Assembly: GCA_963678675.1 (NCBI GenBank)
Contig: OY783199.1
Span: 3,541,501 to 3,605,500, forward strand
Length of the DNA: 64,000 nucleotides
Source of the DNA: Xiphydria camelus
Taxonomy: Eukaryota > Arthropoda > Insecta > Hymenoptera > Xiphydriidae
Reading direction: 5' to 3'
Shown: positions 45,111 through 57,500 of the stretch, in pieces
How the letters are laid out: the number at the start of each line of letters is the position of its first letter
Position numbering within the stretch: position 1 is the first letter of the stretch
Notes under the pieces: generated by a model
The model's database searches: none
Seen by the model: the letters and a program-made list of their open reading frames with translations, nothing else
What the model was told of the DNA's origin: nothing
Program-made: the position numbers and the translations under genes

Positions 45111-47023
45111 GGTAATTGGTTAAAGAATTCGTCAAGTACCTATACTCCAGTCGCGAGGACCCACCTAGCCTTACACCATGCTTAACGATGAATATACCCG
45201 ACGTATAATTCATCTCGCGATATTTCCATAAGCGAACGCAAGGTATGCTAAATCGTGACTCAGGCACGTAACGCGTAATTTACATGTCGCCGGTCAGCCG
45301 CGAAGGAGGAGCGTGCCTCTCGAGACATTTCGATTATTCGTCCCGTTGTTTTCGTTTGAGAAATTGACCCTGGGTCAGAGCGGACCGCGCGTTTTCCTGC
45401 GCGGTACTCGCACTCAAAGCAGTCCACGTCGTGGAACGCGACATTAATTACACGGTTGACAAATACCCAACGTTACTCGTCCTGTATTATTCCCGCACAT
45501 ACGGATATATTGCGTAAAAGAAAGTGGGTTTTAACCCAGCACACTTTCAAGGTTAGCTTCAATTTACATTCTCTTGCCACCGATAATCTATGTATATTTT
45601 CCACGTTAATAACATCACTTCACCGAACGGTTTACATTTCATTTATTATTCCATTTACACCCTCTTTGGTAGAATATTAGAAATTCACGCCTCTGCGTCC
45701 GATATTTCTGTTTTCAATAGACCCCAAATGTTGCAGATCTTCAAAAATGCCCCCGAAGAATGCGGAGTCCTATCGAGATGGATGGAGGGATGTAAATGTA
45801 GGGCGAAGCAGATGACTTCTAAGAAGAGGCCGCCGTAAGACCCACCGGTCTCCTAGAGTAGGCTTATTTTGCAGTTGATTGGCAGACCGTTTCCTACGAT
45901 TCGTAACGGATGCGATTAATTTATTGAAACATTTGGTTGGCCGATTACTGCAGAATAGGCCTATGTGGAGGGATCTCCGGGGGCAGTGCAAGAAGACGTC
46001 AGTAAGCGGCCATCGCCTCGACGGAGGGATGAACGCAGAGGGGTTTGCATGTTTTTCGATTCCTCCGGTCCCCATCATGCCGCAGGACAATTGGTCCGAA
46101 ACGGCACGGGGTCTGGTTGTATTTTTCACTTGTCGACAATGTGCACGGTGGTCACGAGTCGAGGCCTTCAACGGTTTCGACTCGTGATGTTCTTGTCGTG
46201 TTTTAATTTTATTTTCAGCCTCTCATCGTTTCCTTCGCGGTTCGGTAGATTCTCTTGGTTTTAGCGTAATTAGCCTTGAAGTCGGATGACCCTCCGACTT
46301 CGCTCATATAAATACCAATCCTCTTTACTCGTTTAATTTCTTAGTCATGCGTTCAATTGAATTTTATCGAGGAGCGATGAGAGATTCCGCGGCAAGTCGT
46401 TCTCCAAGTCGAAGTGAATTTTTCATGCGAATTTGCGAAGTTGTAACTGTTTTTGCTTCCACGCGGAGAACGTCTTAGGTTTTTTCAACTCAAATATGGT
46501 ATTTTTCATTGCTGAACTAATCGAATATACGAGAATACGAGAAAATTGAAGATTATAATTCAATGCAATATGATTCACAATTCAAGTTTATACTATTGCC
46601 TCTTACTTTGATTCTTTGTACCAACAATCAGTCGAGTCCTTAGCCCGCTTAATTAATTAACCTGAATAATCCCAAGCATGTAACATTTTTTCAGCCTCAT
46701 ACGAACAGTAAGTGCACAATACTCAGGTGTGTTTTGAGATGAGATCAAGCTCCGGTGACGGATGCGTCCCGGGACGTTATCCCTAGTGTAGGCCTTTGCA
46801 CCGGGGCGGAGTGAATTGGATTCGTGGAATGATTGTGTTGGAGGGAATGTGTTGCATTTTTTATATACAGCATAGGGAGGTAGGCTAGTCTTTCGGAGTG
46901 AGTGTGTATCTAGTTTTAAGTAGGTAGGGGCGGAGTGGGAGTTCCTTCGCTAAATAACGCGAAAGTTCACCCGAATCCCGAATTCGAACACTGGCGCCCG
47001 CGGTTCTAGACCCGGACGCACGC
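45111..47023. other. No gene recognised; one possible LTR end
   Basis: Frames of 102 and 133 codons on opposite strands at 45770-46187 have no known domain. A small hairpin lies at 46152-46187 (TCACGAGTCG/CGACTCGTGA). At 46679-46990 a segment begins TGTAAC, ends GAACA, and is followed at once by CTGGCGCCCG, which resembles a tRNA-Lys-type primer binding site. No second LTR is visible. Confidence 0.3.
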
Positions 47024-47470
47024 GAAAATGAAATATTTAAGTCGTCGAAGTGTGTGAAAAGTGCGGAAGTGAAGTGGACGACGCGAAAGCTCGAAATAAA
47101 TATGCACAAACGTTTATGGGTTGCGATTTTGTGAATGGCAAATCATGGTTTGAGCTTATTTATCTCGCGAGGAAATCTCGAAAACCGTCCGCCATTCGAT
47201 CTGGATGAATCTTTGCGGACTCGTCTAAATCGAAGGTGGATCAAAAAGCAATTCGAAAATGAAATAATTAAGAGTCCGAAGTGAAGTAGTGAATGAAGGG
47301 CTCGAAAATTCGATTAAATGTGCACAAACGTTTACGGACTGCGATTCAACGAATCGGAGGTCGTCGTTTGGGCTAGCCTGTTATTTAGCTCGCGAGAAAA
47401 CCTCGAAAGGCGTCTATCTTTTGATCTTGATGAATCTCTATACATTTATCTAGATTGAAGACAGACCAAA
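47024..47470. repeat. Diverged tandem duplication, two units of about 230 bp
   Basis: GAAAATGAAATATTTAAG...GCACAAACGTTTATGGGTTGCGA...TCTCGCGAGGAAATCTCGAAA at 47024 recurs at 47255 as GAAAATGAAATAATTAAG...GCACAAACGTTTACGGACTGCGA...GCTCGCGAGAAAACCTCGAAA. Confidence 0.8.
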
Positions 47471-50400
47471 GCGATTTTAAACGTCACGCAGATAGATAGC
47501 AATTTTTATCTCATTTGAATTTAACGTTCTCTTCAAAACTGAATCAATGGACAGGCTCAGCAGACACAACAGTTGTATAATTGTTGAGTAATTTTCAATG
47601 GTCATTGGCTAAATGCACAATTTCAACCAATGACCCGCGAGTGCTTCCTAGGAGTGATATCTGCTGAACCCGCATAATGAAAGTCATTGGCCAATCGCTG
47701 AGCAGTCACTGATTCTCAGTTGTAAGACTGAGAAATCTCCAGTCGCATACCTATAACTGGAAATCAGTGACGGATTATCAGTGGTTTTTTATTGATTCCG
47801 ATTTGGAGTGTTGATTTGATTGAATAATGACGAGAAAAGGCGATGTTGTTTATTTGTGTGAGGTTTTCGTTGAAAGGGAATCTTCGAGCCTGTCAATATA
47901 CTCTACGCATCATAAGGAGCTTTGCTCGAAGAGGCGATTCGCCGAAGAGGACAATTAACCTGTTGTATATGGATTTGTTGTATCGTCACCGTGCACATTG
48001 TCATTCGTATACCATTTTATATCGATCCTGTGTATTCAAGGATCTCACGTTCAAATGTTTAAGTATTCCATGTTGTGACTTATAATCTTAATGTTTCTAT
48101 AATTTTTGGGTTTTACACTCCATTGATTGTTTGTACTCATCTATTATAATTTAGTTTAATGAGAATATAAATAATTTATCATACGTGAGATCCTTGTCTG
48201 TGTCAAGAAATACGTAGCAATTTTTTGTATCTGGGACGCGCCAACTTTCGTATCAATGTGATTTTCAATCTTTCATATTATCGGTATTTAATTATTATAA
48301 TAACATTTAATATATGCGAATGCTTTATCTTACAATTACATTTGATATTAAACACAGTTTCCAGCGGTCAACAAATTTTGGAGAACTTGGAATTGGTCAG
48401 AAAATGTTCGTGGAAAAGTCAGAGAAAAAAACTAGAGAGCTGAATTATTATTTTCTTCAAAAATCACCGACATCTCGATATTCTTTTGAGATTTCTTTCA
48501 TAATTTGTGACTTTTGTAAAAAGTTATGAAAAATTGTATCAGATAGGGTGGTCTTTTTGTGTGTGATTAATTTTATAGACTTTCATTTTTCGCAAAATTT
48601 TCTGCCATACCACTTAAGATTTTTCTAAGAATGCAATTCTTTAAATTAATCGCTTGACCATCCTATATGAAATATTTTTTAAGGGCTGATTCCAAAAATC
48701 ACAGTTATGCTGTATCAGATTTACCCTGCATGAGATTCAAAGAAAAGTAATTATTTCAGTCTGCAAAACCGGGAAAAAATGATGCCAAAGAATTGTACTT
48801 TCAAATGATGCTAGATATCAGGTTAAAAAAAATTATAACCGTCGGTTGTTGTAGTCTGGCTACGTATTTCTACATTGAATCGAAAGAGCCATTGACGAAT
48901 GTTTCCTCGATGATGCTAGTTCATCGAGAAACGTCGTTCGTGGTTCGTGTTCAGTCCATTTTAGACTCATCAGTTTCGCTGCAATGTTTCAGGGTAGCAC
49001 CTTATTTTCAGCAAAATCAATTACTAATTTTTATTGAATTGGGCAAAAATGGTGACATCTGGAATGACGAATTACGATGCTTTAGACGATGATAATGGAT
49101 TCTATACTTAATGTCCCTTAATGATTACTCGTAAATGCCCCATCGTTTTATACCGATAACCCACATTGAATGGTAAGTTGGTATTTTTATATTACTTTAT
49201 ATTTTGTCAGGGAATTATAGAAAACTTGGAATTATCAAGGAATTTTAATTTTCCAGAGAGAAGTAAAAAAATTGAGGACGAGTTAATAAATCGAGGATGG
49301 GGAATTTGTAACGAACTGAGAAAGCATGACGATATGCTCGTACCCGTCCCATACTCTTACCAGAAAGAAAGCAGCATCGAGCGGTAAATTTGTATTTTTT
49401 CCTATTACTATATCTTATATTTCGACTCGTATAATCGACGTACCGGCAAATTTCTCAAGCGGTAAATACATATCGATGCTCGCAAATAAGAACACCGTAT
49501 CTCAATTTTTGGCCAAAATGAGTTAACATCACTTTTCAATATAAGAAATTCTCCTCTTTCAATTAAAACCACGATTTCTAAATTATTTTTGCAAATATGT
49601 GGATTAAAAAAAAAGTAGTTTAATCGTATCTAATTAATATGGTACCTATTTATGATAAAACTTACACGACTTTAAACCTACTTTCTGAGAAACTGTCATT
49701 ATTGAGATACGATGTTTTTATTTGCGAGCGTCGATATATAGCATGGTGGTAATATTAAATGTCAAAGAATTTCCCTGTGTACATATATGTATATATATAA
49801 GTTTGTTCCATCCCACGTTAAACGAAGCTTAAAAAAGTGATCCCCTCTTCCCCCCATTGATCGTCACCGCTGCAAGCAATTTTTCCCCGGAATGATGAAA
49901 CCCGAATCACTTCACCCCCGCGAGCCACTCTCGCGCGCGCCTCCTCCAACCCTCGCGAGGATCGCCGCTGCAGCGCGAGCCTCCGGTTCCCGGGACTCGC
50001 GCGCGCGCGTAATATCTAATTCACACGTTTTCTCCCTGCGCGCCTCGGCCGAATGCCGCTCGAGACGTTTCGATTATCCGTCCGCTCGGCGCAGCGGGAC
50101 CGCCCGACGACGGGTCGGCGTCGAGACAAAGACGCGTCGAATATCTCGTCGTCGACGACGACGGTCGTCGGGGGAAAGAGCCCCGCGAGCTAGCCAGCGT
50201 CGCCCGGCCCGACCAACCAGCCCGAGCCACTCTTCGTCGTTACGAGGCGGACATTAGCGTTGGGACTCGGGATAAGGAGCACTCGGGAGTTGACTCGGGA
50301 TTATGGGAGCCCGTAACGGCGGCTGGATATAAGTAACACGTCGCGGGGATGGTACGACCGTCTCGCACCCTCCGTTTCCACCCTGGCGGCGCGACCTGCA

Positions 50401-51354
50401 GCTCGCGTCGTTATATCTTTCTTCGCCTCGGACTTTCCTACGCTTCCCTCTCCGTGGCGGGGAACGGGGAGGGGTTGGAAATAATAATTATACGCGCGTT
50501 ATCCTCGCTCTCTGTCCCGAGGCGTGCGCGAGACTTCCCCATCCCTCTCAGTCTTCGTTTCTTTCTCGTTGTCTCCGTCTCGCACCCCGGCGGTGTTTGT
50601 CTCGCCTTATCTGCAGACGGACGTGACGTCTCGGCGTGCTCGGCGCGGCGCGAGCGGGCCGCGTCTTAATGAAGAAGTCAAAGAAGTACATGGTTAAATA
50701 TTCGTCGCATCTGCGCGCGTGGTTAGGTAATCAGAGCGGAGTCACGTGTGTATTCGTATTTGAATGTGGCTTCCGGCGGGAAACTGTGGCGTTGTGTAGC
50801 GGATTTGTCATTATAATTCTTTGGCGGAGGGGTTTTGCGTTATAGGGTAAAAGTGAGTAGCCGTCCCTGTTGAAGAGCGAAGTCAAAATCGATTATCTTG
50901 AAATCGGTTGCATATATCGAAGAAAAGTTTAAATAAAAAATGTTTGCCATTATTTTTGTTATGAAAAAGTGTGTATACATTTTTCGTATATCTCCGCTGC
51001 ATTTCGAGATAATCGCGTTCAAAGTTAAGCAGAAACTGGGGCATTTATCCAACTTTTACTCCATCGCTCGTGACGTTTATGGTTTCTTAAGGGTCGGTAT
51101 TCCAATGATAATGGCACTATGGATCCAGGCCGCAGCGGAACTGCGCGCGGGCTGTCGCGAGGTGAACTGAGTTACGAAAGTCTGAATAAGACGGCAGAAA
51201 TATTTAATGCCGGCGGAAAATTGATGTCGCGGTACGTCTTCGTCCGTTGACACTGACTAATGGAAACCGTCCATTAGTCGATCCATCCGACTTTCATATC
51301 CGTCTTCCGCAGAATGCATCGCGTGGCTGTAGGTATAGTTTTTCCTCGGTACAT
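47471..51354. other. AT-rich then CpG-rich (49.9-50.7 kb) spacer; no gene recognised
   Basis: Degenerate copies of a GTCAGGGAATT/GGAAAACCTGG-type dispersed motif occur at 48358-48430 and 49205-49270. The CpG block at 49890-50670 has frames on both strands rich in Arg and Ser, without domains. Confidence 0.35.
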
Positions 51355-51449
51355 TGCAGTGGTAACAGGCGCGCTTTACACGGACGCGCTTTGGTCGTTT
51401 ACACCTATGCGGGAATCGTTACGGCGGGTAATAAAATAAAAGTAGCCAG
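51355..51449. repeat. Segment duplicated at 52440-52539
   Basis: Both copies contain GACGCGCTT, TACACCTATGCGGGAATCGTTAC or its variant, and GGTAATAAAATAAAAG(T/C)AGCC. Confidence 0.7.
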
Positions 51450-51729
51450 GTCTCTCTCGCTCTTAAAAGTTCGCTGGTTTTTCTTCGGTACCGGGCACCT
51501 TTCTCGCGCACCTGTTCTTCTTATTCCCGTTCTTGGATTTACTCTAAAGAGTAAACTCTCCTGCGCTCGTCTGTCTCCGGAAACGATGGTTTTTACACTG
51601 TAGGCGCGTCTTTATAAGATAATATAAGAGTTCGAACGAGATTGCGACTGTATTTTATTTGCAAATGCGGATCGTATAGTTTTTGTCTTCATTTATTGAC
51701 TCCGATATTCGTACGAATACGTGATACCA

Positions 51730-51924
51730 CACTGAGAAAAAAAAAGATTAAAAATTATTCTGTTAGAAGGATATAATCTGAGTACGAAAGGTAAAACAGA
51801 TCAAAAATTATCCTTCCAGGGTTTAAAATTTAACCTTCCTTAGCATAATTTTTGATCTATTTTACCTTTCGTACTCAGATTATCCTTCTAACAGAATAAT
51901 TTTTAATCTTTTTTTTTCTCAGTG
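51730..51924. repeat. 195-bp fold-back (MITE-like) element
   Basis: CACTGAGAAAAAAAAAGATT and TCTGTTAGAAGGATATAATC, CTGAGTACGAAAGGTAAAAC are mirrored by GTTTTACC-type, GATTATCCTTCTAACAGA and AATCTTTTTTTTTCTCAGTG on the right; arms of about 90 bp. Confidence 0.88.
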
Positions 51925-52439
51925 CACGGATAAAGAATTTTGTTATCAGATAATTGCCGATATCTCGCTTTGCCTTTGAAATTTCTTTGACAAATCAATG
52001 ATTTTCCGGATAGACACGAGGAAAAAAAGACGATAGATATATGATTTACAAATTCCAGAGATTCCACTATATTCCTTAAAGATATTTATACGCGATTCTA
52101 ATGAGGGAAAAGGGTGGTCAATATTAGGAAATACCTACTTGGAAATGTCAGGGAATTTAAAATGTCTCAAGGAAAATTTGTAATTTGAAATCTCGAAATC
52201 TGATCCAGACGAACTTACGTTTTTAATGAAATTTCCTCGATTTTCTTTCCTTTCTTCGCAACTCCGAAGGTTCCGCCAGGAAACTTTTTTAGATCGTCAT
52301 GGAAATATCAGGGAATTATTTCCATCGGAATTAATAGCCACCCTGGAAAAGCAGCAATGTAGTTCGCTCCTACGAATTCACGTAGACCGAAGAAACGCGC
52401 ATGCCGCGTGTAGCTTGCAATCTTCCTCAGACCCGGCGC
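51925..52439. other. Spacer with degenerate GTCAGGGAA-type motifs; no gene recognised
   Basis: GGAAATGTCAGGGAATTTAA at about 52141 and ATGGAAATATCAGGGAATTA at about 52299 belong to the dispersed motif whose best copy is at 62520-62625. Confidence 0.35.
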
Positions 52440-52539
52440 AGTAGTAATAGACGCGCTTCGCGCGGACACGCCCGGCCGTACGCGCGGCTGTACCTACACG
52501 GAAATCGTTACAGCGCCGGTAATAAAATAAAAGCAGCCG
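52440..52539. repeat. Second copy of the 51355-51449 segment
   Basis: See 51355-51449. The copy is CpG-richer and leads into GCAGCCGGAGATATCCTCC. Confidence 0.7.
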
Positions 52540-53230
52540 GAGATATCCTCCCTCGGCGAGCTGAAGGTCCGCGAGTTTTTGTTCCGCACTGTACGCGCCC
52601 TCTCGTACATCTCCGGCAACGATAGCACCCGCGCGGTACTTCGAGTCGGGAACGATCTACGATTACCTCCCGCTGGGCCACACGCGCGCGCGCGCGTTTG
52701 CAGCCGCCGAGAGCATAACTCCGCGGAGCGGCGGTGGCGACTCGCGGCGCCCGTATCGATCGACACCATCACGATCGATCCGTGTCGATCGGCGGCGGTG
52801 CGAACTCATCTCGCGTCAGCCGGTTATACGTCTCTCGGCTCCTCGAAACTTGGCCGCGAAATTGCGTTTACGGATTCGAATTTACGATCCGGCGCGCGTG
52901 CGCCGTTTACGAAGGGGGTGATCGAGCCCGCGGGGCAGCTTTGTTCGGCACGCGCCCAATCGCGGAGCATCCCCCTCGCTCGCTCGCTCCTCCGCGCGGA
53001 GTTTACCGCGGAATGCATCGATCGATCTGCACTCGAACTTTAATAGCTTCGAAATACCGAGAGCAGGGGAAGGCATCTCTGGTAGTACCACGCGTGTATA
53101 ATTTCCTACTAGGGCTCTTCGCGTATTCAGTCTCGTATCGGGATGGTTGCGTATCTGCAGTCCGCTCTTCGCTGTTTGCGAATTTGCCTTTGTAAGGTTG
53201 GTTAAGTAACCGTGATTTTTGGAATATCTG
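52540..53230. other. CpG-rich block, no gene recognised
   Basis: Overlapping frames of more than 150 codons on both strands (52579-53364) without domain features. TCGATCGACACCATCACGATCGATC at 52756-52780 is a loose inverted motif. Confidence 0.3.
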
Positions 53231-53521
53231 CACGGGAAAAAATGATTTTGCAATTTTAACAAAACTAGGTTTTGCTGAGAATTGTTTCTTATCATGACAC
53301 AAATATTATCAGTGGTAGTAAAAGATAAGTTCAGTAATCGTAAAAGTATTTGCTGGAATAGCAAATATTTCTACCGAACAAAAATTTCACTGTGATTGCA
53401 GTTACATTTGTTATTATTGAGCTTATCTTCTGCTTGCATAGATAATATTGCTGTTATGATAATAAAATGTTCAGAGCAAAATCTGGTTTTGCTAAAACTG
53501 CAAAATCATTTTTTTTCCGTG
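53231..53521. repeat. 291-bp fold-back (MITE-like) element
   Basis: Left CACGGGAAAAAATGATTTTG, CAATTTTAACAAAACTAGG; right ACCAGATTTTGCTCTGAAC complement, TTTGCTAAAACTGCAAAATC and ATTTTTTTTCCGTG. Inner pairs include AAGATAAG/CTTATCTT. Confidence 0.78.
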
Positions 53522-55116
53522 TGTAAGGATCTGCAGGGATGACAGGGTGGTTTTACGATTAATTTGGAAGATTTTGATCGCTTGGTCGACGAATTCTGTG
53601 TATTTTTTCGTGTCGATTTTGAAAATCGTAGTCATATTGAATCGATTATTATTATTGATTATGTGGTACTGGGTAATTTTTGGTTCCTGTAAAATCATTA
53701 AAAGAGTTGATTATCGCGTACAATATCGAATCGGACATCCACATTCGTAAAAGAGGTCAGAGGAAATTAGTTATTTGAGACTGGAGAGCCTGGAAAAGTC
53801 GGGAAATATTCCTTTCAAATTTTACTAGAGCCGTAAGCCTCCTCTTCGATTCATACTGCATTATAATATAATACATATATACATATTCGTATATAAGTAC
53901 CGCGTTACTTAGTTTTACATTCACCGTTAAAAGTTTCTTTTGAAGTTTAAAATAAATATTTTTTTAGCAGTGTTCGTCTCAGAGACTAAAATAAACGAAA
54001 TACCGAAAAGTACTTCAACGTAGACAATCCCATTTTATTAATACACTGATACAAGACACGAACGCAGCGAGGAATCGCTCCCAGTTACCTCATCGGAATT
54101 TCGTAATTCGGAACTTGCTTCGCTTTCCCCGTCGGACTGATTAATTATTAACGGAGCTGCCGGTTGTACTTGGAAATCTCGCGCGCGGTCATTGCCGAAG
54201 GCTGCACCCAGCAGCCGAGTGGGATACGGCCACCGCGTCGTAAACCACGTAAACCGTGACACGTGCAATGCGACGCCGCTGCATCTCTCCGTGCAGACGT
54301 ACACGCCTATACCCAGGCGCGCGTGTGATCGCCTATCGCGTACTTTCGCCGTACCGTTAACACACATATACATATATGTAGCTACATCGCGTCTTGCTCC
54401 TCGCTTCTCGGTGACAAGAGGACAAGCCCCGACCCTTGTCCCTCCCCTTCTCGCGCGATCCCTTCGCGCAACGCTATAAAAACATTCCTTCGGGAACATA
54501 AAGGATTCCTGGTGTCAAATAAAAGGAGCCGGTGATCAATTCCTTGCATTTTCTCTCCTTCGATCCCCGTCCTTACTCTTCGTTTCGCTCCTCCCTTTCG
54601 CCTTCGGCCTCCTCCGCGGACTAGCGCCTGTTTTCTCTCTCACTCTTTCTCATCACCTCTCTCTTCGATCCCTCTCGCTCCTCCTCGACCATCTTTCGAC
54701 CTTTCCAAGCTGGATACCGCCTCGAAGTACCACGCGCGCGAGGCTTTCTTCCGCCTGATCCTGATAGGTGGGTACCTACTTGCGCCGCGCGGTACCACCA
54801 CCACCACAGCTACACCATCGCCTCCTCCTTCGCGGTCCTGAGTTATTTGTTTTTACGTCGCAATCTTCGCCGAGGCTACCTCCACCTGCCGTAACTCACC
54901 TATATCTCTTCATTCCCCCCCGCGGATTTCATTTTGTAGACTCGCGCCGCGCGAGGCCTCTCTCTTTCTCGCGAATTCTGCGGGAGCGATCGGACCCCAA
55001 AGCTCACGACCTTGAATCGAATCCGAGCTTTCACGTACGACACGCAGTGTTGGCCCAATATGTGCAGCGCATGTACGTAAAATTGTTACGGTAGATGCAT
55101 TCACGGAGGAGATTTA
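53522..55116. other. No gene recognised; one weak coding candidate
   Basis: At 54038-54499 the minus strand has a 153-codon frame whose last 43 codons (VQPAAPLIINQSDGESEASS... ending SCLVSVY) look protein-like, with TAATAAA at the stop. The opposite strand is open as well and no convincing acceptor precedes it. The rest is CT-rich (54560-54720) or AT-rich. Confidence 0.3.
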
Positions 55117-55665
55117 ATTAATTTCCACTGAAATGCACGAGCATAAATACGACTGCAAATTTACAAAATGATAGCAGAAATTGAACGATATTTTCTATAG
55201 AAAAATTGAATTAAATATTACATCGTACGCGGCTCTCTCTACTGGTCATTCAACGATATTTCATCACCGGTTGTTCCATAACTATATAAAATCCTTAAGG
55301 GTTATCGTTGAAAAAGCACGAGCATAAATATGACTGCAAATTTATACAAATATAACAGGTCGCACGGTATTTTTTATAGAACAGTTGAATTAAATATTAT
55401 ATCGTACGGCTTTTTTTACTGGTTATTCAACGATATTTCATCGTCGGTTGGTCCATAACTATATAACATCTTTAAAGGTTATTATTGAAAAAGCACGAGC
55501 ATAAATATGACTGCAAATTTATAAAAGTATAACAGAAGTTGCACGGTATTTTCTATGGAACAGTTGAGTTAAGTATTATGTCATATGGATTTCTCTACTG
55601 GTCTATATTTCGACTATATTTCATCGCCGGCTGGTCCATAACTATACACCATCCTTAAGGGCTAT
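55117..55665. repeat. Three tandem units of about 177-181 bp
   Basis: CACGAGCATAAATA starts at 55136, 55317 and 55494. Each unit continues ACTGCAAATTTA...CGGTATTTTCTAT...TTGAATTAAATATTA...TCGTACG...CTACTGGT...CAACGATATTTCATC...CCATAACTATA. Confidence 0.9.
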
Positions 55666-56056
55666 TACACTTATACTTATATAAGGGCCTATTTCTAATA
55701 TAATTTAATAACTGAATAATACGTGCAGCCCCCATAACAGGGAAATAAAATAGGATAGAATAGGCAATAACTCGCCCATCGTAAATCGCATATCTGCTAG
55801 TAAACCTTAATTACACTTCTCCCCGCGTGTGAATTAACTCGGCTCCCCTCGTAAGCATTATTTATCATCTCGTTATTAGATCATTTCCGATTGTGAATAT
55901 CAATACAGTGCATTAGCATACGTTGAACGTGATAACGCCGATATCAAGACATCGACGTCGCCATCGGCCGTCTCGCTCCCACACCTGGCGCTGTTCGCAC
56001 GAGGAATCCCTCTCTCAAGGATCCTCCTCCCGAATGCACATCCCGCAGCGCACCTG

Positions 56057-56153
56057 GCGCGCGCCGCACGCAGCCGCGCGAGATCTCGCCTCTCCTTTTT
56101 CTCATTCCGAAGAGGCGAGACCAGATCTTCGCTCGGCGGTGCGGCGCGCGCGA
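56057..56153. other. GC-rich hairpin, ~40-bp imperfect arms
   Basis: GCGCGCGCCGCAC and GAGATCTCGCCTCT at the left pair with AGAGGCGAGACCAGATCTTC and GTGCGGCGCGCGC at the right across a loop CCTTTTTCTCATTCCGA. Pre-miRNA-like in size but not a recognised miRNA. Confidence 0.5.
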
Positions 56154-56502
56154 AACAAAGCGGGTTCATTTGAATAAGACTCGCGTGCATCCCCGTACTA
56201 CGCGCCATTATCGCCCCTCCTTCCCCCCCTGCTCCACTCACTCTTCGCCAGCATTGCGTTGTCCGGGCTAATTATTTACTGCCTCGTAAAGCTAACGCTT
56301 TCGGCTGTGAATAAGTAACCGCTATTAAGCCGTATAGCGATATACGTCCGTTCTCGTCTCCTCCTCTCCCCCCTCCCTCACCTGCCACCGACACAAACAC
56401 ACGTGTAGCGGCAACATGCTCGACCGCGTCTCCGCGCCTCGCCTGGTATAAGAGGGCATACAGCGTGCGACGTTTACGATCTCGCCTCCTCTCTACCTCC
56501 GC

Positions 56503-56539
<37 letters not shown>

Positions 56540-57470
56540 CCGAGGACCACTCGCCCTCCTCCTCTTCCTCCTATCCTCGCTTCGTCGCTCGGATGTAAAA
56601 CTATCGTCGGAAAAATTCCGTGGGACGGGGTGGACGGGCGGGTTTATTGGTTCGACCGATCCCGACGACGTACGAAGGGTGCATGGGGCCGGGGGTAAGA
56701 GGAGGGGGTGTCGTCGTAGGACGTCGAGGACTTTCGATAAGGCGCGGTGGGAGGAGGGAGGGGGGACGAATAGAAACGGCGAGGGAAATAAAGGAGGGAA
56801 GGATGGTACGGGACGTAGAGGGGTGGGGACGGAAACGACTCGAAAAGGGGGGATGAAGCGAGAGAGGGAGAGGGAAGGATTATTGCGTCGGCATTTCGGA
56901 TATCGCGTCCGAGACGTCCGACTCCCGGGGGTTGATGTAGGTTTGGTTTAGATCGGAGTGGTATAATCGAGGTGGGGGAGGGCGAAGAGCAGGGGAGGAA
57001 AGTGATTTCGACCATAACACAGCTGCTCCTCCTCCGGGAACGGAGAGGCTGAATGCAGAGTGCCCCGGCGAGGGGTCGAACGCCGCGCGGGGGGTTGCGC
57101 CGGCGGTGGCCTCCGACGTCGTCGTGGATTCTCGCGGAGCGCTACCTACCCCCGGCCGCCCTCGCGTGGACTAGATCCAGGGTTGAGCAAAGGTACGGCC
57201 GTTGACGAGCTTAAGATTGCCTCGGAAATTCCTCGTAAATCTCCCGCAGCGGCGCGAGAGGTTCTGCGAATTCGTCGTCTTCCGCGCGACGGAATCGCGC
57301 GTGGAAAAAGCGAGCCGCAACACCGCGTCGCGGGGGGGAGAAGGGATCATCGGCGAACGCGATCGTCTTTATAGGATCGCCGCGGACGTACAAACCGTCC
57401 CGGCTTAATAGAGACGAATTACTCGGCGGAACGTGATCCGCGATCGAACTCGCCGTGGGTCGTGGATCGG
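56154..57470. other. GC-rich block with (GA)n at 56503-56539; no gene recognised
   Basis: Strongly G/A-rich on the plus strand at 56610-57010. Long frames in several phases on both strands reflect simple sequence. Confidence 0.3.
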
Positions 57471-57500
57471 GTTAGGTTGGGTTAGGTTAAGCTAGGTTAA
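57471..57500. repeat. Short TTAGG-like run
   Basis: GTTAGGTTGGGTTAGGTTAA followed by GCTAGGTTAAA. It contains degenerate units of TTAGG, the telomere repeat of most insects; short dispersed TTAGGTT motifs also occur in insect promoters. Confidence 0.5.

Noticed and set aside
46960..47020. tRNA gene suggested by TTCGAAT and GGTTCTAGACC
   Set aside because: No A box at the right distance, no T-stem or acceptor pairing on either strand.
54038..54499. 153-codon minus-strand frame with a protein-like acidic C-terminus
   Set aside because: Opposed by an open frame on the other strand, lacks a convincing acceptor or start, and matches no family I know. Left as a weak candidate only.
57471..57500. 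True telomeric array
   Set aside because: Only a few degenerate TTAGG-like units, inside unique DNA; too short for a telomere or a clear interstitial telomeric site.
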